In this document: positions 48,039 through 56,454 of the stretch, piece by piece
Layout of the letters: each line of letters opens with the position of its first letter
Position numbering within the stretch: the stretch's first letter is position 1
Source of the DNA: Brachybacterium aquaticum
Lineage (GTDB): Bacteria > Actinomycetota > Actinomycetes > Actinomycetales > Dermabacteraceae
Assembly: GCF_014204755.1 (NCBI RefSeq)
Contig: NZ_JACHLZ010000001.1
Coordinates: 2,666,001 to 2,730,000, forward strand
Length of the DNA stretch: 64,000 nt
Reading direction: 5' to 3'
Made by a program: the position numbers and the translations under genes
Notes under the pieces: model-generated
The model's database searches: none
Seen by the model: the letters and a program-made list of their open reading frames with translations, nothing else
What the model was told of the DNA's origin: nothing

Positions 48039-49791
48039 GGGCGCTCCGGCGCGCGATCAGCCGCTCTCCCTGGCCGTCGTCGGCGACGGCCCCAAGGCGC
48101 TGTTCGCGCTCGAGGAGCTGTGCGCCCAGCTCAGCGACGCCGCATGCCACGACTCCCTCCGACCCCTCGAGATCACCGTGGTCGCCCCGGGAACGGTCGC
48201 GGGGACCGGCGCCGCCTATGACGTCACCCAACCGCACTCCCTGCGGCTCAACGTCGACGCCGCTCTGCTGGACGTCCCGGCGACCGGGACGAGCCCGTCC
48301 TTCCGCGACTGGGTCGCCGCAGTTCATCCCGCCCTCGTCTCCGCGACCTACCCGCCGCGCGCCGTGGTCGGCGAGTACCTCCATGCGCGGTGGCTCCGGA
48401 TGCTGGCGGACATGGCCCGGAGCGGGGTGACGGCGAGGACCGTGAGTGATCGTGCGGTGTCCCTCCGGCGCACGGCCGGGCACTGGGAGATCGTGACCGC
48501 GATCCACGGCGCGCTCCCGCCGGTGGAGGAGATCCTGCTCGCCACCGGACATGCCGCGGAACACTCCGGTGCCCTGGCCCGCACCTGGTCCTCGACCATC
48601 CCGCTGCGTCCAGCGGTGCTGCCCGCCGCGGAGATGCTGGGTTCTCATCACGTTCCGCCTGGCGCGCGGGTGGCGCTGCGCGGCAGCGCCCTGACGTTCA
48701 TCGACGCCGCCCTCGTGCTCACCCTCGAGCGCGGCGGGCGCTTCACCCCGCGCGCCGACGGCGTCCCCGGCCTCCTCCACCGGCGCGGCTCCGAGGAGCC
48801 GCTGGTCCTCCTGCCCACGGCGCGCCACGGCCGCCTCCTGGACGCGAAGCCCGACCCTCGGCTCCCCCTGCCGGCCGGGGTGGGCGGTGCCATCGCCGAG
48901 GGAGCGCGGCGACTGAGCCGCTCCGAGCGGACCGCCGTCGGCCCCGATGCCGTGATCGACCTCGTCCTGGACGTCGCCACGGCCGCCCTCGCTACAACGG
49001 TGTCGGAACCCGACCTCGGGCGAGAGGCGGTCGAACGCGCACTGGCCTCGGGATCCGACCCGGATCTGCACCGCGGACCGGGCCACGCCGAGGACGCCTT
49101 GCGACGGAGCGTGGAGATCGGCCGAGGTCGCCGGGCCCCCGGCCCCGCATGGATCCTCGGACGCGTCTGGGCCGGGCTCTACCGCCCCCTCACGCGCGCG
49201 GTCCGCGGTTCCGCGGCCCCCGCCGAGGAATGGGCTCGCTTCCGTCGGGCCTCCCAGGTGCTCGAGAGGTTCGCGTTCGGCCCTCCCCTCGAGGTCGCGG
49301 AGATGCTGCTGGCCATGATCGGGTCCGGGGCGCTGGACCTCTCCTGGGTGGACGCCGGGACCCGGATCACGGCGTCCGGAGTCGAGGGCGTCCCGCCCGG
49401 TCACGCCCCTCCGGACGTCGTGGTCGATGCCGTGCTGGCGCCGCCGGGAATCGTGGGGATCCTCGACCCGCTCTCGCGAGCATTGGTGGACCAGTCGCTG
49501 GTCGAGGTGCGACCGGCACGGCGCGGCGCGGCCGTGGACCACGACGGCACTGCGCTCGCCGGGGGCCGCCCGCGCGGGCAGAGCCAGCGGCAGGAGGGCC
49601 TCGCCCTGCTCGGGCGCCCGACGGAGGACCACGTCATCGGGCACGACACCCTGAACCGGCACCTCCACGACGAGCCGCGTCTCTGGGCGGCGCGGATCAC
49701 CTCGAGACTGCGCCGCACCGACGGCGAGCCCTCGGCCCCTCCCTGCCCGACCACGACCACCACCCCCGAGCAAAGAATCGGTTCGCGATGA
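48031..49791 (+). CDS. FAD/NAD(P)-binding protein (NAD_binding_9 type)
   Basis: 586-aa protein. N-terminal Rossmann motif 'LAVVGDGPKALFALEELCAQ' and the family signature 'GTGAAYDVTQPHSLRLNVDA' at about 60-80. 'ILLATGHAAEHSGALARTW' is the ATG-like NAD(P) motif. The second half (about 350-560) is less conserved, ends in a Thr/Pro-rich tail and may bind substrate. Such proteins are poorly characterised and often found in natural-product or siderophore loci. GTG start overlaps the SbnA-like gene; ATGA overlap with the decarboxylase. Probably oxidises or reduces the product of its neighbours. Confidence 0.75.
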   Translation: MAEGAPARDQPLSLAVVGDGPKALFALEELCAQLSDAACHDSLRPLEITVVAPGTVAGTGAAYDVTQPHSLRLNVDAALLDVPATGTSPSFRDWVAAVHPALVSATYPPRAVVGEYLHARWLRMLADMARSGVTARTVSDRAVSLRRTAGHWEIVTAIHGALPPVEEILLATGHAAEHSGALARTWSSTIPLRPAVLPAAEMLGSHHVPPGARVALRGSALTFIDAALVLTLERGGRFTPRADGVPGLLHRRGSEEPLVLLPTARHGRLLDAKPDPRLPLPAGVGGAIAEGARRLSRSERTAVGPDAVIDLVLDVATAALATTVSEPDLGREAVERALASGSDPDLHRGPGHAEDALRRSVEIGRGRRAPGPAWILGRVWAGLYRPLTRAVRGSAAPAEEWARFRRASQVLERFAFGPPLEVAEMLLAMIGSGALDLSWVDAGTRITASGVEGVPPGHAPPDVVVDAVLAPPGIVGILDPLSRALVDQSLVEVRPARRGAAVDHDGTALAGGRPRGQSQRQEGLALLGRPTEDHVIGHDTLNRHLHDEPRLWAARITSRLRRTDGEPSAPPCPTTTTTPEQRIGSR

Positions 49792-51317
49792 CCAGACCTG
49801 CCCTCTCGTCCTCGACCGCTGCGGACCCCACCGCCGATCATCCGCCCGGCGACACCGAGGCCCTGCGACGCCGCTGCGGCGGGCTCCCCCCGCTCAGCGC
49901 CCGTCTCGAGCCGTGGATGCGAGAGCTGCTGGCGGATCGTCGAGCCTGCTCCGCACTGATCGAGCAGTACGGCAGCCCGGTGAACGTCCATGAGTTCTCG
50001 CCCCTGTCCCGCAACGCCTCCGAGCTGGAGTCCGCGGCCGCCCGTCACGGCGTGCCGCTGAGGATCTTCGTCGCACGCAAGGCGAACAAGACCCTGGGCC
50101 TGGTCGAGTCCGCGAGACGCGCCGGTCACGGGGTGGACGTCGGGAGCCACCGGGAGCTGTCCCAGGTGCTCGACCAGGGGTACGCGCCCGAGGACGTCGT
50201 GGTGACCGCGGCTGTGAAGCCACCGGAGCTGCTGCGCCTCGCCCGCGACACGGGTGTCGTGCTGGTGCTCGACAACCTCGACGAGGCCGAGGCTTTCCTG
50301 CAGGTCGCAGCGGAGAACAGGACCGGTGGGCCGCAGCCTGTCGCGCTCCGCCTCGCACCGACCCCGGCCAGCGGCGTCGCCCCCACACGATTCGGGGAGT
50401 CCGCGGCGACCTGGCAGCACTGGGCCGATCGCGCCCGGACCTCCGCCGCCGGCCTCAGGATCGACGGAGTACATTTCCATCTCCACGGCTACGCCGCGCA
50501 GCACCGCGCCCTGGCCCTCGACGAGGCGCTTCGTCTCGGCGATGCGCTCCGCGACCTCGGGCACGGCCTTCGGTTCATCGACATCGGCGGGGGCGTCCCG
50601 ATGTCCTATCTCGACGACGCCGGTCAGTGGGACGCGTTCTGGACAGCGCACGATGCGTCGACGAGCGACCGCGTCGACGCGGTCACGTGGCGCGCAGAGC
50701 CTCTGCGCCAGGTCTATCCGTACCACCAGGAACCGGTGCGCGGGGAGTGGCTCGAACAGGTGCTGAGCACACGGCTCGCCACCGGGGAGACCGCAGCCGT
50801 CGCGCTGAGGGAGCGGGGCCTGGAGCTGCGCTGCGAACCCGGCAGGTCGCTGCTCGACGGATGCGGCCTGACGCTGTCCCGCGTCGTGCAGCGCACCACG
50901 ACGAGCGATGGGGTGCCGCTCATCGGGCTCGAGATGAATCGGACCCAGTGCCGATCCACGTCGGACGACTTCCTCGTCGATCCGCTGCTGGTCCCCGGCG
51001 ACGGTCCACGCTCTGCGCCGCTGCACGCGTTCCTCGTCGGGGCGTACTGCATCGAGGCGGAGCTGATCCTGCGTCGAAGGCTCGACTTCCCGCAGGGTGT
51101 CGCGATCGGTGACCTTCTCGCCTTCCCGAACACTGCCGGGTACCTGATGCACATCCTCGAGAGCGCGTCCCACCAGATCCCGCTGGCCTCGAACGTCGTC
51201 CTCGGTCCTCAAGGCCCCCGCCGCGACGCCATCGATGCCGTCTCCCCGCTGCGGCCATGGGCACAGGAGTCCGCCTCCGCGGCCGAGCGGGGATCAGGAT
51301 CCGCCGCGGCCATCTGA
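49788..51317 (+). CDS. PLP-dependent group IV decarboxylase (Y4yA-like)
   Basis: 509-aa alanine-racemase-fold decarboxylase (DAP/ornithine family). PLP Lys in 'LRIFVARKANKTLGLVESAR' (Lys 98), then 'GVDVGSHRELSQVLDQG', 'GVHFHLHGYAAQHRALALDE', the phosphate loop 'FIDIGGGVPMSYLDD' and 'RCEPGRSLLDGCGLTLSRVV'. The active-site Cys candidate is in 'LVGAYCIEAELILRRRLDF'. An 80-residue insertion 'TWRAEPLRQVYPYHQEPVRG' and the 30-residue N-terminal extension distinguish it from LysA. The Rhizobium Y4yA group, also next to a cysteine-synthase-like gene, looks closest from memory. Confidence 0.8.
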   Translation: MTRPALSSSTAADPTADHPPGDTEALRRRCGGLPPLSARLEPWMRELLADRRACSALIEQYGSPVNVHEFSPLSRNASELESAAARHGVPLRIFVARKANKTLGLVESARRAGHGVDVGSHRELSQVLDQGYAPEDVVVTAAVKPPELLRLARDTGVVLVLDNLDEAEAFLQVAAENRTGGPQPVALRLAPTPASGVAPTRFGESAATWQHWADRARTSAAGLRIDGVHFHLHGYAAQHRALALDEALRLGDALRDLGHGLRFIDIGGGVPMSYLDDAGQWDAFWTAHDASTSDRVDAVTWRAEPLRQVYPYHQEPVRGEWLEQVLSTRLATGETAAVALRERGLELRCEPGRSLLDGCGLTLSRVVQRTTTSDGVPLIGLEMNRTQCRSTSDDFLVDPLLVPGDGPRSAPLHAFLVGAYCIEAELILRRRLDFPQGVAIGDLLAFPNTAGYLMHILESASHQIPLASNVVLGPQGPRRDAIDAVSPLRPWAQESASAAERGSGSAAAI

Positions 51318-51321
51318 CTCG

Positions 51322-51843
51322 TCACGCGGCGCGGCTCAGCAGCCGGCCCGTGACTCCTCGCGCCGGCCGCGGGACCTGCTGCGACGCCGCGCAGCTGGCG
51401 AGCAGGCGCAGGCGCTCGGCACTGGTCGAGCCGGGCTCGGCGGTGTGGACGAGCATGACCCGGCCGGGCTCGGCGGTCATCGCCAGCTCCTCGTAGGCGA
51501 GCTCGACCTCCCCCACCACGGGGCGTCTGAAGCGCTGGGTGCCGGAGCCGTGGGTGCGCACGTCGTGCGCGCCCCAGAGTCGGCGGAAGGTCTCCGAGCA
51601 GGTGGACAGCTCGCCCACCATCTCCTGCATCACCGGGTCGTGGGGGTCGCGCCCGGCCTCGGCCCGCATGATCCCCACGCACATCTCGGCGAACCGCTCC
51701 CAGTCCGGGTAGAGGTCGTGCAAGGCGGGATCCAGGAACTGGAGGCGGGCGAGGTTCGGCACCCGCCCGCCGGCGCCCTCCTCCCCCAGCAGCGGGGAGC
51801 AGAAGGTGCCACCCAGCGCGTTGACCGCGACCATGTTCTGACA
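51322..51843 (-). pseudogene. MmyB-like regulator remnant (ligand domain only)
   Basis: 'QNMVAVNALGGTFCSPLLGE', 'LARLQFLDPALHDLYPDWER', 'FRRLWGAHDVRTHGSGTQRF' and 'YEELAMTAEPGRVMLVHTAE' are the MmyB/XRE C-terminal ligand-binding domain. The Xre HTH that should precede it is absent: upstream of 51843 the reading turns into low-complexity shadow. It stops next to the fragment of a different regulator on the other strand, so a deletion has removed both N-termini. Confidence 0.7.
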
Positions 51844-51917
51844 CCGTGATCCTGCGCCGACGGGTCGTGGACCCGCCCCCGGATCCCACGCGGATGCGGG
51901 CCCACACCGGTCAGGAG

Positions 51918-52106
51918 TGACTGGTGGTGCTCTCAGGGACGCTGGTCCTGCAGCTCGGCGCTCAGCGCCATCACATCGCCGGCGATCAGTGCGCGGAGTT
52001 CGACACCCTGGTCCCCCACGCCTTCGGCGCCGAGGGAGGCCCGGCCGACGTGCTGCTGATCGTGGATCGGGCTGCAGGTCGCGGCCATCACGACGACGGC
52101 GGGTGA
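51918..52106 (+). pseudogene. Cupin-domain remnant of an XRE/cupin regulator
   Basis: 'VVLSGTLVLQLGAQRHHIAG', 'DQCAEFDTLVPHAFGAEGGP' and 'ADVLLIVDRAAG' form the C-terminal strands of a cupin-2 domain, as found behind an Xre HTH. The reading is blocked upstream by TGA 4 codons before, so no HTH is attached. It faces the MmyB remnant head to head. Confidence 0.55.
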
Positions 52107-52146
52107 CCCGAAGGCCACCCGCCGTCACGCCCCGTCATCGAGCAGC

Positions 52147-52722
52147 TCAGACCGCTGCGACGAAGTACGTGCCGGAGGTCAGGAAGCCCTCGACGCTGAA
52201 CGTGCCCGAGCCGACCGCCTCCTCGGGGATGAGGAAGGCCATGGTGCCCTCGGCGGTGCCGCCGTCGTAGAGGTCGCCGACGTCCATGAAGTCGTCCTCG
52301 AGGACCACGGAGGCCTCGTCGTAGGACCGTCCGTCCTCGGCGACGTAGGAGATGTAGAGCTCGATCCACGGGGTGATCGACTCCGGTCCGGTGTACTGCA
52401 CCGTCACCGGGACGGTGATGTAGACCTGCCCCTCGGGGCCGGCGCGGGCTCGGAGGTGTCCTCCTCGGCGACGTCCTCCTCGACAGCTTCCTCCGCCTCG
52501 GCGTCCTCGACGGCGGTCGCGGTCGTCACCGTACGGTCCCGGCGGATTCGCCGAGGCAGGGTACGGAGATCACTGCGCGGGATACGGGGAGCTCGCCCCG
52601 CTCGGCGACCCACCGGGCGGCGTCGCGCCGAAGCGCGGCTGACCCTGAGGGCGGGAGCTCGGCGACCCCGACATCGGCTGCTGCGGCTCACCCGGGAACT
52701 GCGGAGGCAAGGACGCTGCCAT
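52147..52722 (-). pseudogene. Disrupted secreted/proline-rich protein gene
   Basis: The ATG at 52722 starts 'MAASLPPQFPGEPQQPMSG', typical of actinobacterial Pro/Gly-rich membrane proteins, but meets a TGA at 52570-52572. A second block in another frame reads 'VTTATAVEDAEAEEAVEED' and 'SEPAPAP'. A third frame continues 'EGQVYITVPVTVQYTGPESI' to 'SGTYFVAAV' and the stop at 52147. The last change is explained by a G-run (52435-52438) one base short. The C-terminal beta-rich domain of about 90 residues is intact. It is either multiply mutated or badly sequenced. Confidence 0.55.
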
Positions 52723-53215
52723 CACCTGGGCCGCGCGGCGCACGGCACCCTTTCGTCTCGAAGCCTCGACACTCCGAGGCAGATCAATGAATCTTCGCCC
52801 ATCACACCGACTGCCGAACTCCAAGAGACCCCGGACGACGGAGAGCAGCCTGTGCAGTCGCTCACCACCTCGGCCCTGCCGTCCCACTGGCACGGAATAA
52901 ACCCCTGGACATCCCCGTTGACCGCCCCGTACCGTGCAGCACTCCGGACCACGGCCCCAGGCCGTCGCCGGACGTGCGACCCTCCCGGCCGGACCCGCCA
53001 CGACGGCGGCGCCCGGATCTCGCACCGCGTGCAGCGCGAGCAGCCCGCCCCAGCGGGCGCCGCGAGCACCCCGCCACGCCGCAGCGGCACCGACAGCCCT
53101 GCGCGCGGGGATCTCACCGCTCCGCCCCGGCGGAGCTGCCGCACGCACACCCACCCGGCACCGTGCCGGACACAGACATCACGTCGGCCGCGCGCCGACA
53201 TCGAAGGAGAACCAC
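52723..53215 (+). other. 493-bp region without a supported gene
   Basis: Open readings here are Arg/Pro-rich shadows. A TTGACC at 52918 and a GAAGGAG at 53202-53208, the ribosome-binding site of the first L31-type gene, are the only signals I can point to. No Zur-type AT-rich palindrome is visible. Confidence 0.4.
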
Positions 53216-53461
53216 ATGACCGACCACCGACAGCACCATCGACCTCAGCCCCATCTCGTCGTCTTCCGCGACCAGAGCGCCGGGCTGCGCTACCTCTCCC
53301 GCTCCGCTCGCACCTCGGAGCACTCGACCACCTGGGAGGACGGGAACATCTACCCCGTCATCGAGGTGGACCTCTCCTCCGCCGCGCACCTGGCACGCAC
53401 CGGAGGCCGCGCCGTGGAGGAGGAGCAGGCCCGCCGCACTCTCGTCGACACCGCCGCCTGA
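53216..53461 (+). CDS. Divergent type-B L31-like protein
   Basis: 81 aa. The core 'PHLVVFRDQSAGLRYLSRSA' and 'TTWEDGNIYPVIEVDLSSAAH' aligns with bL31B proteins. The N-terminus is His/Gln-rich ('MTDHRQHHRPQPH') and the canonical C-terminal '[14 protein letters not shown]' tail is replaced by 'EEEQARRTLVDTAA'. It lacks cysteines. It is probably a diverged duplicate of the L31 gene 133 bp downstream; its ability to enter ribosomes is doubtful. GAAGGAG precedes the ATG, and a 15-bp perfect terminator hairpin follows. Confidence 0.75.
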   Translation: MTDHRQHHRPQPHLVVFRDQSAGLRYLSRSARTSEHSTTWEDGNIYPVIEVDLSSAAHLARTGGRAVEEEQARRTLVDTAA

Positions 53462-53467
53462 CGCCCC

Positions 53468-53501
53468 GCGGCGCCCGTCGCCTCGCGGCGACGGGCGCCG
53501 C
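53468..53501 (+). terminator. 15-bp perfect hairpin after the first L31-type gene
   Basis: GCGGCGCCCGTCGCC (53468-53482) and GGCGACGGGCGCCGC (53487-53501) with a TCGC loop, 7 bp past the stop codon. There is no T-tract, but the stem is exceptionally stable. Confidence 0.75.
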
Positions 53502-53593
53502 GACAGGCCGCGACAGCCGGCCGGGCCACACGGGAATACGCGAACCCCCTGCGTCGTTGATCCTTCAGTCATCGACGCGGTGAGGAGAACGCC

Positions 53594-53866
53594 ATGCAGA
53601 AGAACATCCACCCTCAGTACCGACCCGTTGTGTTCCGGGACCGGAGCGCCGGGAAATCCTTCCTGACCAACTCGACCCGCACCTCGGACAAGACCGTGCG
53701 CTGGGAGGACGGCCGGGAGTACCCCGTGATCGACGTCGAGGTCTCCTCGGCCTCGCACCCGTTCTGGACCGGTCGCGGCACCGTGCTGGACACCGCCGGG
53801 CGCGTCGAGCGCTTCCGCCGCCGCTACGCCGACAAGGTGCTGCCGGCGAGGACCGCTACCGCCTGA
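53594..53866 (+). CDS. rpmE2: Ribosomal protein bL31, type B (zinc-independent)
   Basis: 90 aa: '[20 protein letters not shown]', '[20 protein letters not shown]', '[18 protein letters not shown]', with no Cys (C-minus form, used when zinc is short). GTGAGGAGA precedes the ATG. Monocistronic between two hairpins. Whether it is Zur-controlled is unclear, as no Zur box is visible in the 130 bp upstream. Confidence 0.92.
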   Translation: MQKNIHPQYRPVVFRDRSAGKSFLTNSTRTSDKTVRWEDGREYPVIDVEVSSASHPFWTGRGTVLDTAGRVERFRRRYADKVLPARTATA

Positions 53867-53873
53867 GAGCCCC

Positions 53874-53897
53874 TGCGCCGCCCCGACGGGCGGCGCA
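53874..53897 (+). terminator. Hairpin after rpmE2
   Basis: TGCGCCGCCC (53874-53883) pairs perfectly with GGGCGGCGCA (53888-53897) around CGAC, 7 bp beyond the stop. Confidence 0.7.
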
Positions 53898-53909
53898 CAC
53901 GCACACGCT

Positions 53910-53965
53910 GAGAGCCGTGATCCGGCGCCGACGAGCGAGCTCGTCCGGTCCGGGTCACGGCTCTC
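53910..53965. repeat. Second large inverted repeat after rpmE2
   Basis: GAGAGCCGTGA (53910-53920) and TCACGGCTCTC (53955-53965) are 11-bp perfect arms. The enclosed 34 nt contain a further GAGC/GCTC dyad (53932-53942 region). It may back up the preceding terminator. Confidence 0.6.
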
Positions 53966-54162
53966 GTCGTCGGCGGGTCCGTGGGGCGGGACGCGGCGCC
54001 GGCTCGGCGTCGGAGTCGTGCGCACCAGCGCCTCGACGAGGAGTGACCGAGCAGACGATGCCGTCGCCTCCCCGCGGGGGCATACTGTCCTCGACGCCGC
54101 CGCGATGACGACGCCTCACCTCGGGTGAGCACGAGCAAGCCCGCCGGATGAGGGAGCGGGCG

Positions 54163-55137
54163 ATGACCGCACAGTTCCCCGTCACACAGGCACCAGCACC
54201 TCGGCCCCCGGCCCCGCGGTCCCCCGCTCGCGCGGCCGTCCCCGGCCCTGTCGCCCAGGCCCCCGGACTCCACGGGCGGCTCACGACGCAGCCTCGAGCG
54301 ACGGCGCCCGGCCCGCAGGTCCGGCTCGCTCCGCCGAACGGCGCAGCCCCCGCCCGCTACCCCTGGCACCTGCGGCTGTCCTGGCTGCTGGTGCTGGCGG
54401 GCGGGCTCCTCGCCTATGTCACGACCTTCGTGATCATGGTCCTCACCGGCAATCCGATCCTGCTGCCGACGCTGCTGCTGGTGGGCGCGGCGACGATCCC
54501 CGTGACCGTGCTGCTGCTCGCGCAGTCCACCCGCAGCGGTCCCCTCGTCCCTGGGCGGATCGTGCTGGTCACGGTCGCGGCGAGCGGCCTGTTCGGCATC
54601 TGCGCGGCCGGCCTCGAGGAGCGGATCGCGGGCGCCGTGCTCGGCGGTGCCTCGATCCTGCTGGTCGGGGTGATCGAGGAATCCGCGAAGCTCGTGGTGC
54701 CTCTGATCGTGCTCGCCCTCGTCCATCGCGCGACCCGGGGCGGCGGGCTCGTGATCGGCATCGCGGCCGGCACGGGCTTCGCGGTGCTCGAGACGATGGG
54801 CTACGGCTTCGGGGCGCTGCTGTCCAAGGGCGGCGGGCTCGGCGCACTGGATACGACGCTCGTGCTTCGTGGGGTGTTGGTCCCGGCCGGGCACGTGGCC
54901 TGGACGGGTGCGGTGTGCGCGGCGCTGTGGTTCCTGGTCGAGACGTCCCACAGGGCTCGCGGGGCGCTCGCGCTGGCGGTCGCCGTCCTCGGAGCTGTCG
55001 TTCTGCACACGGCCTGGGACGCGACCGGCAGCCTGGTGCTGCGGATCGTGGTGGCTGCGGTGAGCGGGGGCACGCTGCTCGCCCTCGTGATCCTCACCCA
55101 CCGCAGACACGCCCGACGCACCGTCACGGCAGCCTGA
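54163..55137 (+). CDS. PrsW-family intramembrane metalloprotease
   Basis: 324 aa. A Pro/Ala-rich cytoplasmic N-terminus (about 1-70) precedes eight or so helices. The active-site motifs are 'LLVGVIEESAKLVVPLIVLA' (EExxK), 'GLVIGIAAGTGFAVLETMGY' (FaxxEn-like), 'LVPAGHVAWTGAVCAALW' (H) and 'AVVLHTAWDATG' (H). PrsW cleaves anti-sigma factors in Bacillus; targets here are unknown. I use the second ATG (54163) because GGGAG lies 7 nt upstream. It lies between L31 and COG0523 genes. Confidence 0.85.
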   Translation: MTAQFPVTQAPAPRPPAPRSPARAAVPGPVAQAPGLHGRLTTQPRATAPGPQVRLAPPNGAAPARYPWHLRLSWLLVLAGGLLAYVTTFVIMVLTGNPILLPTLLLVGAATIPVTVLLLAQSTRSGPLVPGRIVLVTVAASGLFGICAAGLEERIAGAVLGGASILLVGVIEESAKLVVPLIVLALVHRATRGGGLVIGIAAGTGFAVLETMGYGFGALLSKGGGLGALDTTLVLRGVLVPAGHVAWTGAVCAALWFLVETSHRARGALALAVAVLGAVVLHTAWDATGSLVLRIVVAAVSGGTLLALVILTHRRHARRTVTAA

Positions 55138-55228
55138 GCACCGCCTGCGGACCCTCTCACACCCTGGCGTCCCGCTCCCCGAGCCAGGGTGGGAGGGGGT
55201 CCTCGGCGCCGAACCACGGTGCGGGGCC

Positions 55229-55897
55229 TCACGCCCATTCCTGCGGGGTGAGCAGGCTGCGGGCGAAGGCGTTCCGCACCCGCGGCAGGCCCTCGGGGTC
55301 CTGACCGGTGATGACGAGCCGCGTGGTGGGCAGCTCGGAGTCGGTCCGCCAGACGGCACCGATGGAGACCTGGCCGCCGGCGCCGTCCCACTGGCAGATG
55401 CTGTCCGGGCGCTCCGGCACCCAGAAGCGGCCACGCCCGCGCAGGCGCCCGCCGCCGAGCACGTACTGCACGGTCGCGGCGAAGGGGTCGTGGAGGAGCC
55501 GCTGCTCGGGGGCGCGCAGGCGCTCGACGAGCTCGGCCCCGGCGCCGTCCGCGTCGCCGGAGAGCACGAGCAGGTCGGAGTACTCGCGCAGGGCGGCGAG
55601 CGCGATGGCGGAGGCGAGGTGCCAGGCGTCCTCGTGGGGGCGCAGCGTGCCCGCCACGATCGACGGGTCGGCGCTCAGCGGCGGGGCGAGCAGGATGCCG
55701 GTCACCTCGGGGAGGCGGGCGAGGCGGGCGAGGCGGGCGAGGTCGACCAGCTCGTCCTCGTGCACCCCGTCGGCCGCGACGGCGAGGCGGCGCAGCGCGG
55801 AGGAGTCCTCAGTGACCTCGTAGCGCAGGGCGAGGAACCCCTGGCCGTCCAGGAGGAGGCTCGCCAGCAGAGCGTCGCGCAGCACCTGGTCGAGCAC
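55229..55897 (-). CDS. Short CobW/COG0523-type protein lacking the CXCC motif
   Basis: 222 aa from GTG 55897. The start 'LDQVLRDALLASLLLDGQGF' and the C-terminal domain 'GRGRFWVPERPDSICQWDGA', 'GGQVSIGAVWRTDSELPTTR' and 'LVITGQDPEGLPRVRNAFA' match actinobacterial zinc-starvation CobW-like proteins found beside C-minus ribosomal genes. Compared with these (about 350-380 aa), the zinc motif CLSC and the GTPase-like middle are missing. The reading stays open upstream to 'EPLPGARHSRPVAVVTVLD', so the start is uncertain. It is divergent from the Zur-box promoter. Confidence 0.65.
   Translation of the reverse strand: MLDQVLRDALLASLLLDGQGFLALRYEVTEDSSALRRLAVAADGVHEDELVDLARLARLARLPEVTGILLAPPLSADPSIVAGTLRPHEDAWHLASAIALAALREYSDLLVLSGDADGAGAELVERLRAPEQRLLHDPFAATVQYVLGGGRLRGRGRFWVPERPDSICQWDGAGGQVSIGAVWRTDSELPTTRLVITGQDPEGLPRVRNAFARSLLTPQEWA
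55712..55738. repeat. 3 x 9-bp tandem repeat in the COG0523 gene
   Basis: GAGGCGGGC is repeated at 55712, 55721 and 55730, followed by GAGGTCGAC, encoding LARLARLAR on the minus strand. The frame is kept. Confidence 0.85.
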
Positions 55898-55998
55898 CGT
55901 GACGACGGCGACAGGGCGGGAATGCCGGGCCCCCGGGAGTGGTTCGGGGAAGGAGGCATCGAGGAGCGGTTCTCGGGAACGGGTCCTGCACTTCCCGC

Positions 55999-56027
55999 TT
56001 GACGATAATCATTCTCATTACTAGTAT
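55999..56027 (+). promoter_or_regulatory. Promoter with embedded Zur box
   Basis: TTGACG (55999-56004) and TAGTAT (56022-56027) with exactly 17 bp between. The spacer contains GATAATCATTCTCATTA (56003-56019), close to the actinobacterial Zur palindrome (TGAnAATnATTnTCA type). Transcription should start near 56034 and the bL28 ATG is at 56036, so the mRNA would be leaderless or nearly so. It lies about 100 bp upstream of the divergent COG0523 gene too. Confidence 0.75.
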
Positions 56028-56035
56028 CGCCGTCC

Positions 56036-56272
56036 ATGCCCCAGCGCTGTCAAGTCAACGGACCGGTCCCCCGCTTCGCTAAGTCCGTGTCCCATTCGCA
56101 CCGCCGCACCTCGCGACGCTTCGACCCCGGCATCCAGACGAAGCAGTACTTCGTCCCGTCAATGGGCCGCACCGTGCGCCTGCGCGTCTCCACCAGGGAG
56201 ATGCGCACCATCGACCGCCGCGGGATCGAGGCCGTCGTCACCGAGATCCGCGCCCGCGAAGAGAAGATCTGA
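56036..56272 (+). CDS. rpmB: Ribosomal protein bL28, cysteine-free paralogue
   Basis: 78 aa: '[20 protein letters not shown]', '[20 protein letters not shown]' and '[20 protein letters not shown]'. One Cys remains at position 5, but the CXXC zinc pairs of the zinc-dependent form are absent. First gene of the five-gene alternative-ribosomal-protein operon under the Zur box. No ribosome-binding site is possible if the predicted start site is right. Confidence 0.92.
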   Translation: MPQRCQVNGPVPRFAKSVSHSHRRTSRRFDPGIQTKQYFVPSMGRTVRLRVSTREMRTIDRRGIEAVVTEIRAREEKI

Positions 56273-56285
56273 GAGGAAAACCCCT

Positions 56286-56453
56286 ATGGCCAGGAAGAAC
56301 GATGTGCGCGGCGTGGTGAAGATGCGCTCCACCGCCGGCACCGGCTACACCTACATGACCACCAAGAACCGCCGGAACACTCCCGACCGGCTCGTCACGC
56401 GGAAGTTCGATCCGGTGCTGCGCGCGGTCACCGAGTTCCGCGAGGAGCGCTGA
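56286..56453 (+). CDS. rpmG: Ribosomal protein bL33, zinc-independent form
   Basis: 55 aa: '[20 protein letters not shown]', '[20 protein letters not shown]', '[15 protein letters not shown]'. No Cys, whereas the zinc form has two CXXC pairs. GAGAGGAAAA precedes the ATG. 13 bp after bL28. Confidence 0.95.
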   Translation: MARKNDVRGVVKMRSTAGTGYTYMTTKNRRNTPDRLVTRKFDPVLRAVTEFREER

Positions 56454-56454
56454 G

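Noticed and set aside
52918-52950. Promoter for the first L31-type gene (TTGACC)
   Set aside because: No acceptable -10 at 16-19 bp and nearly 300 bp from the gene.
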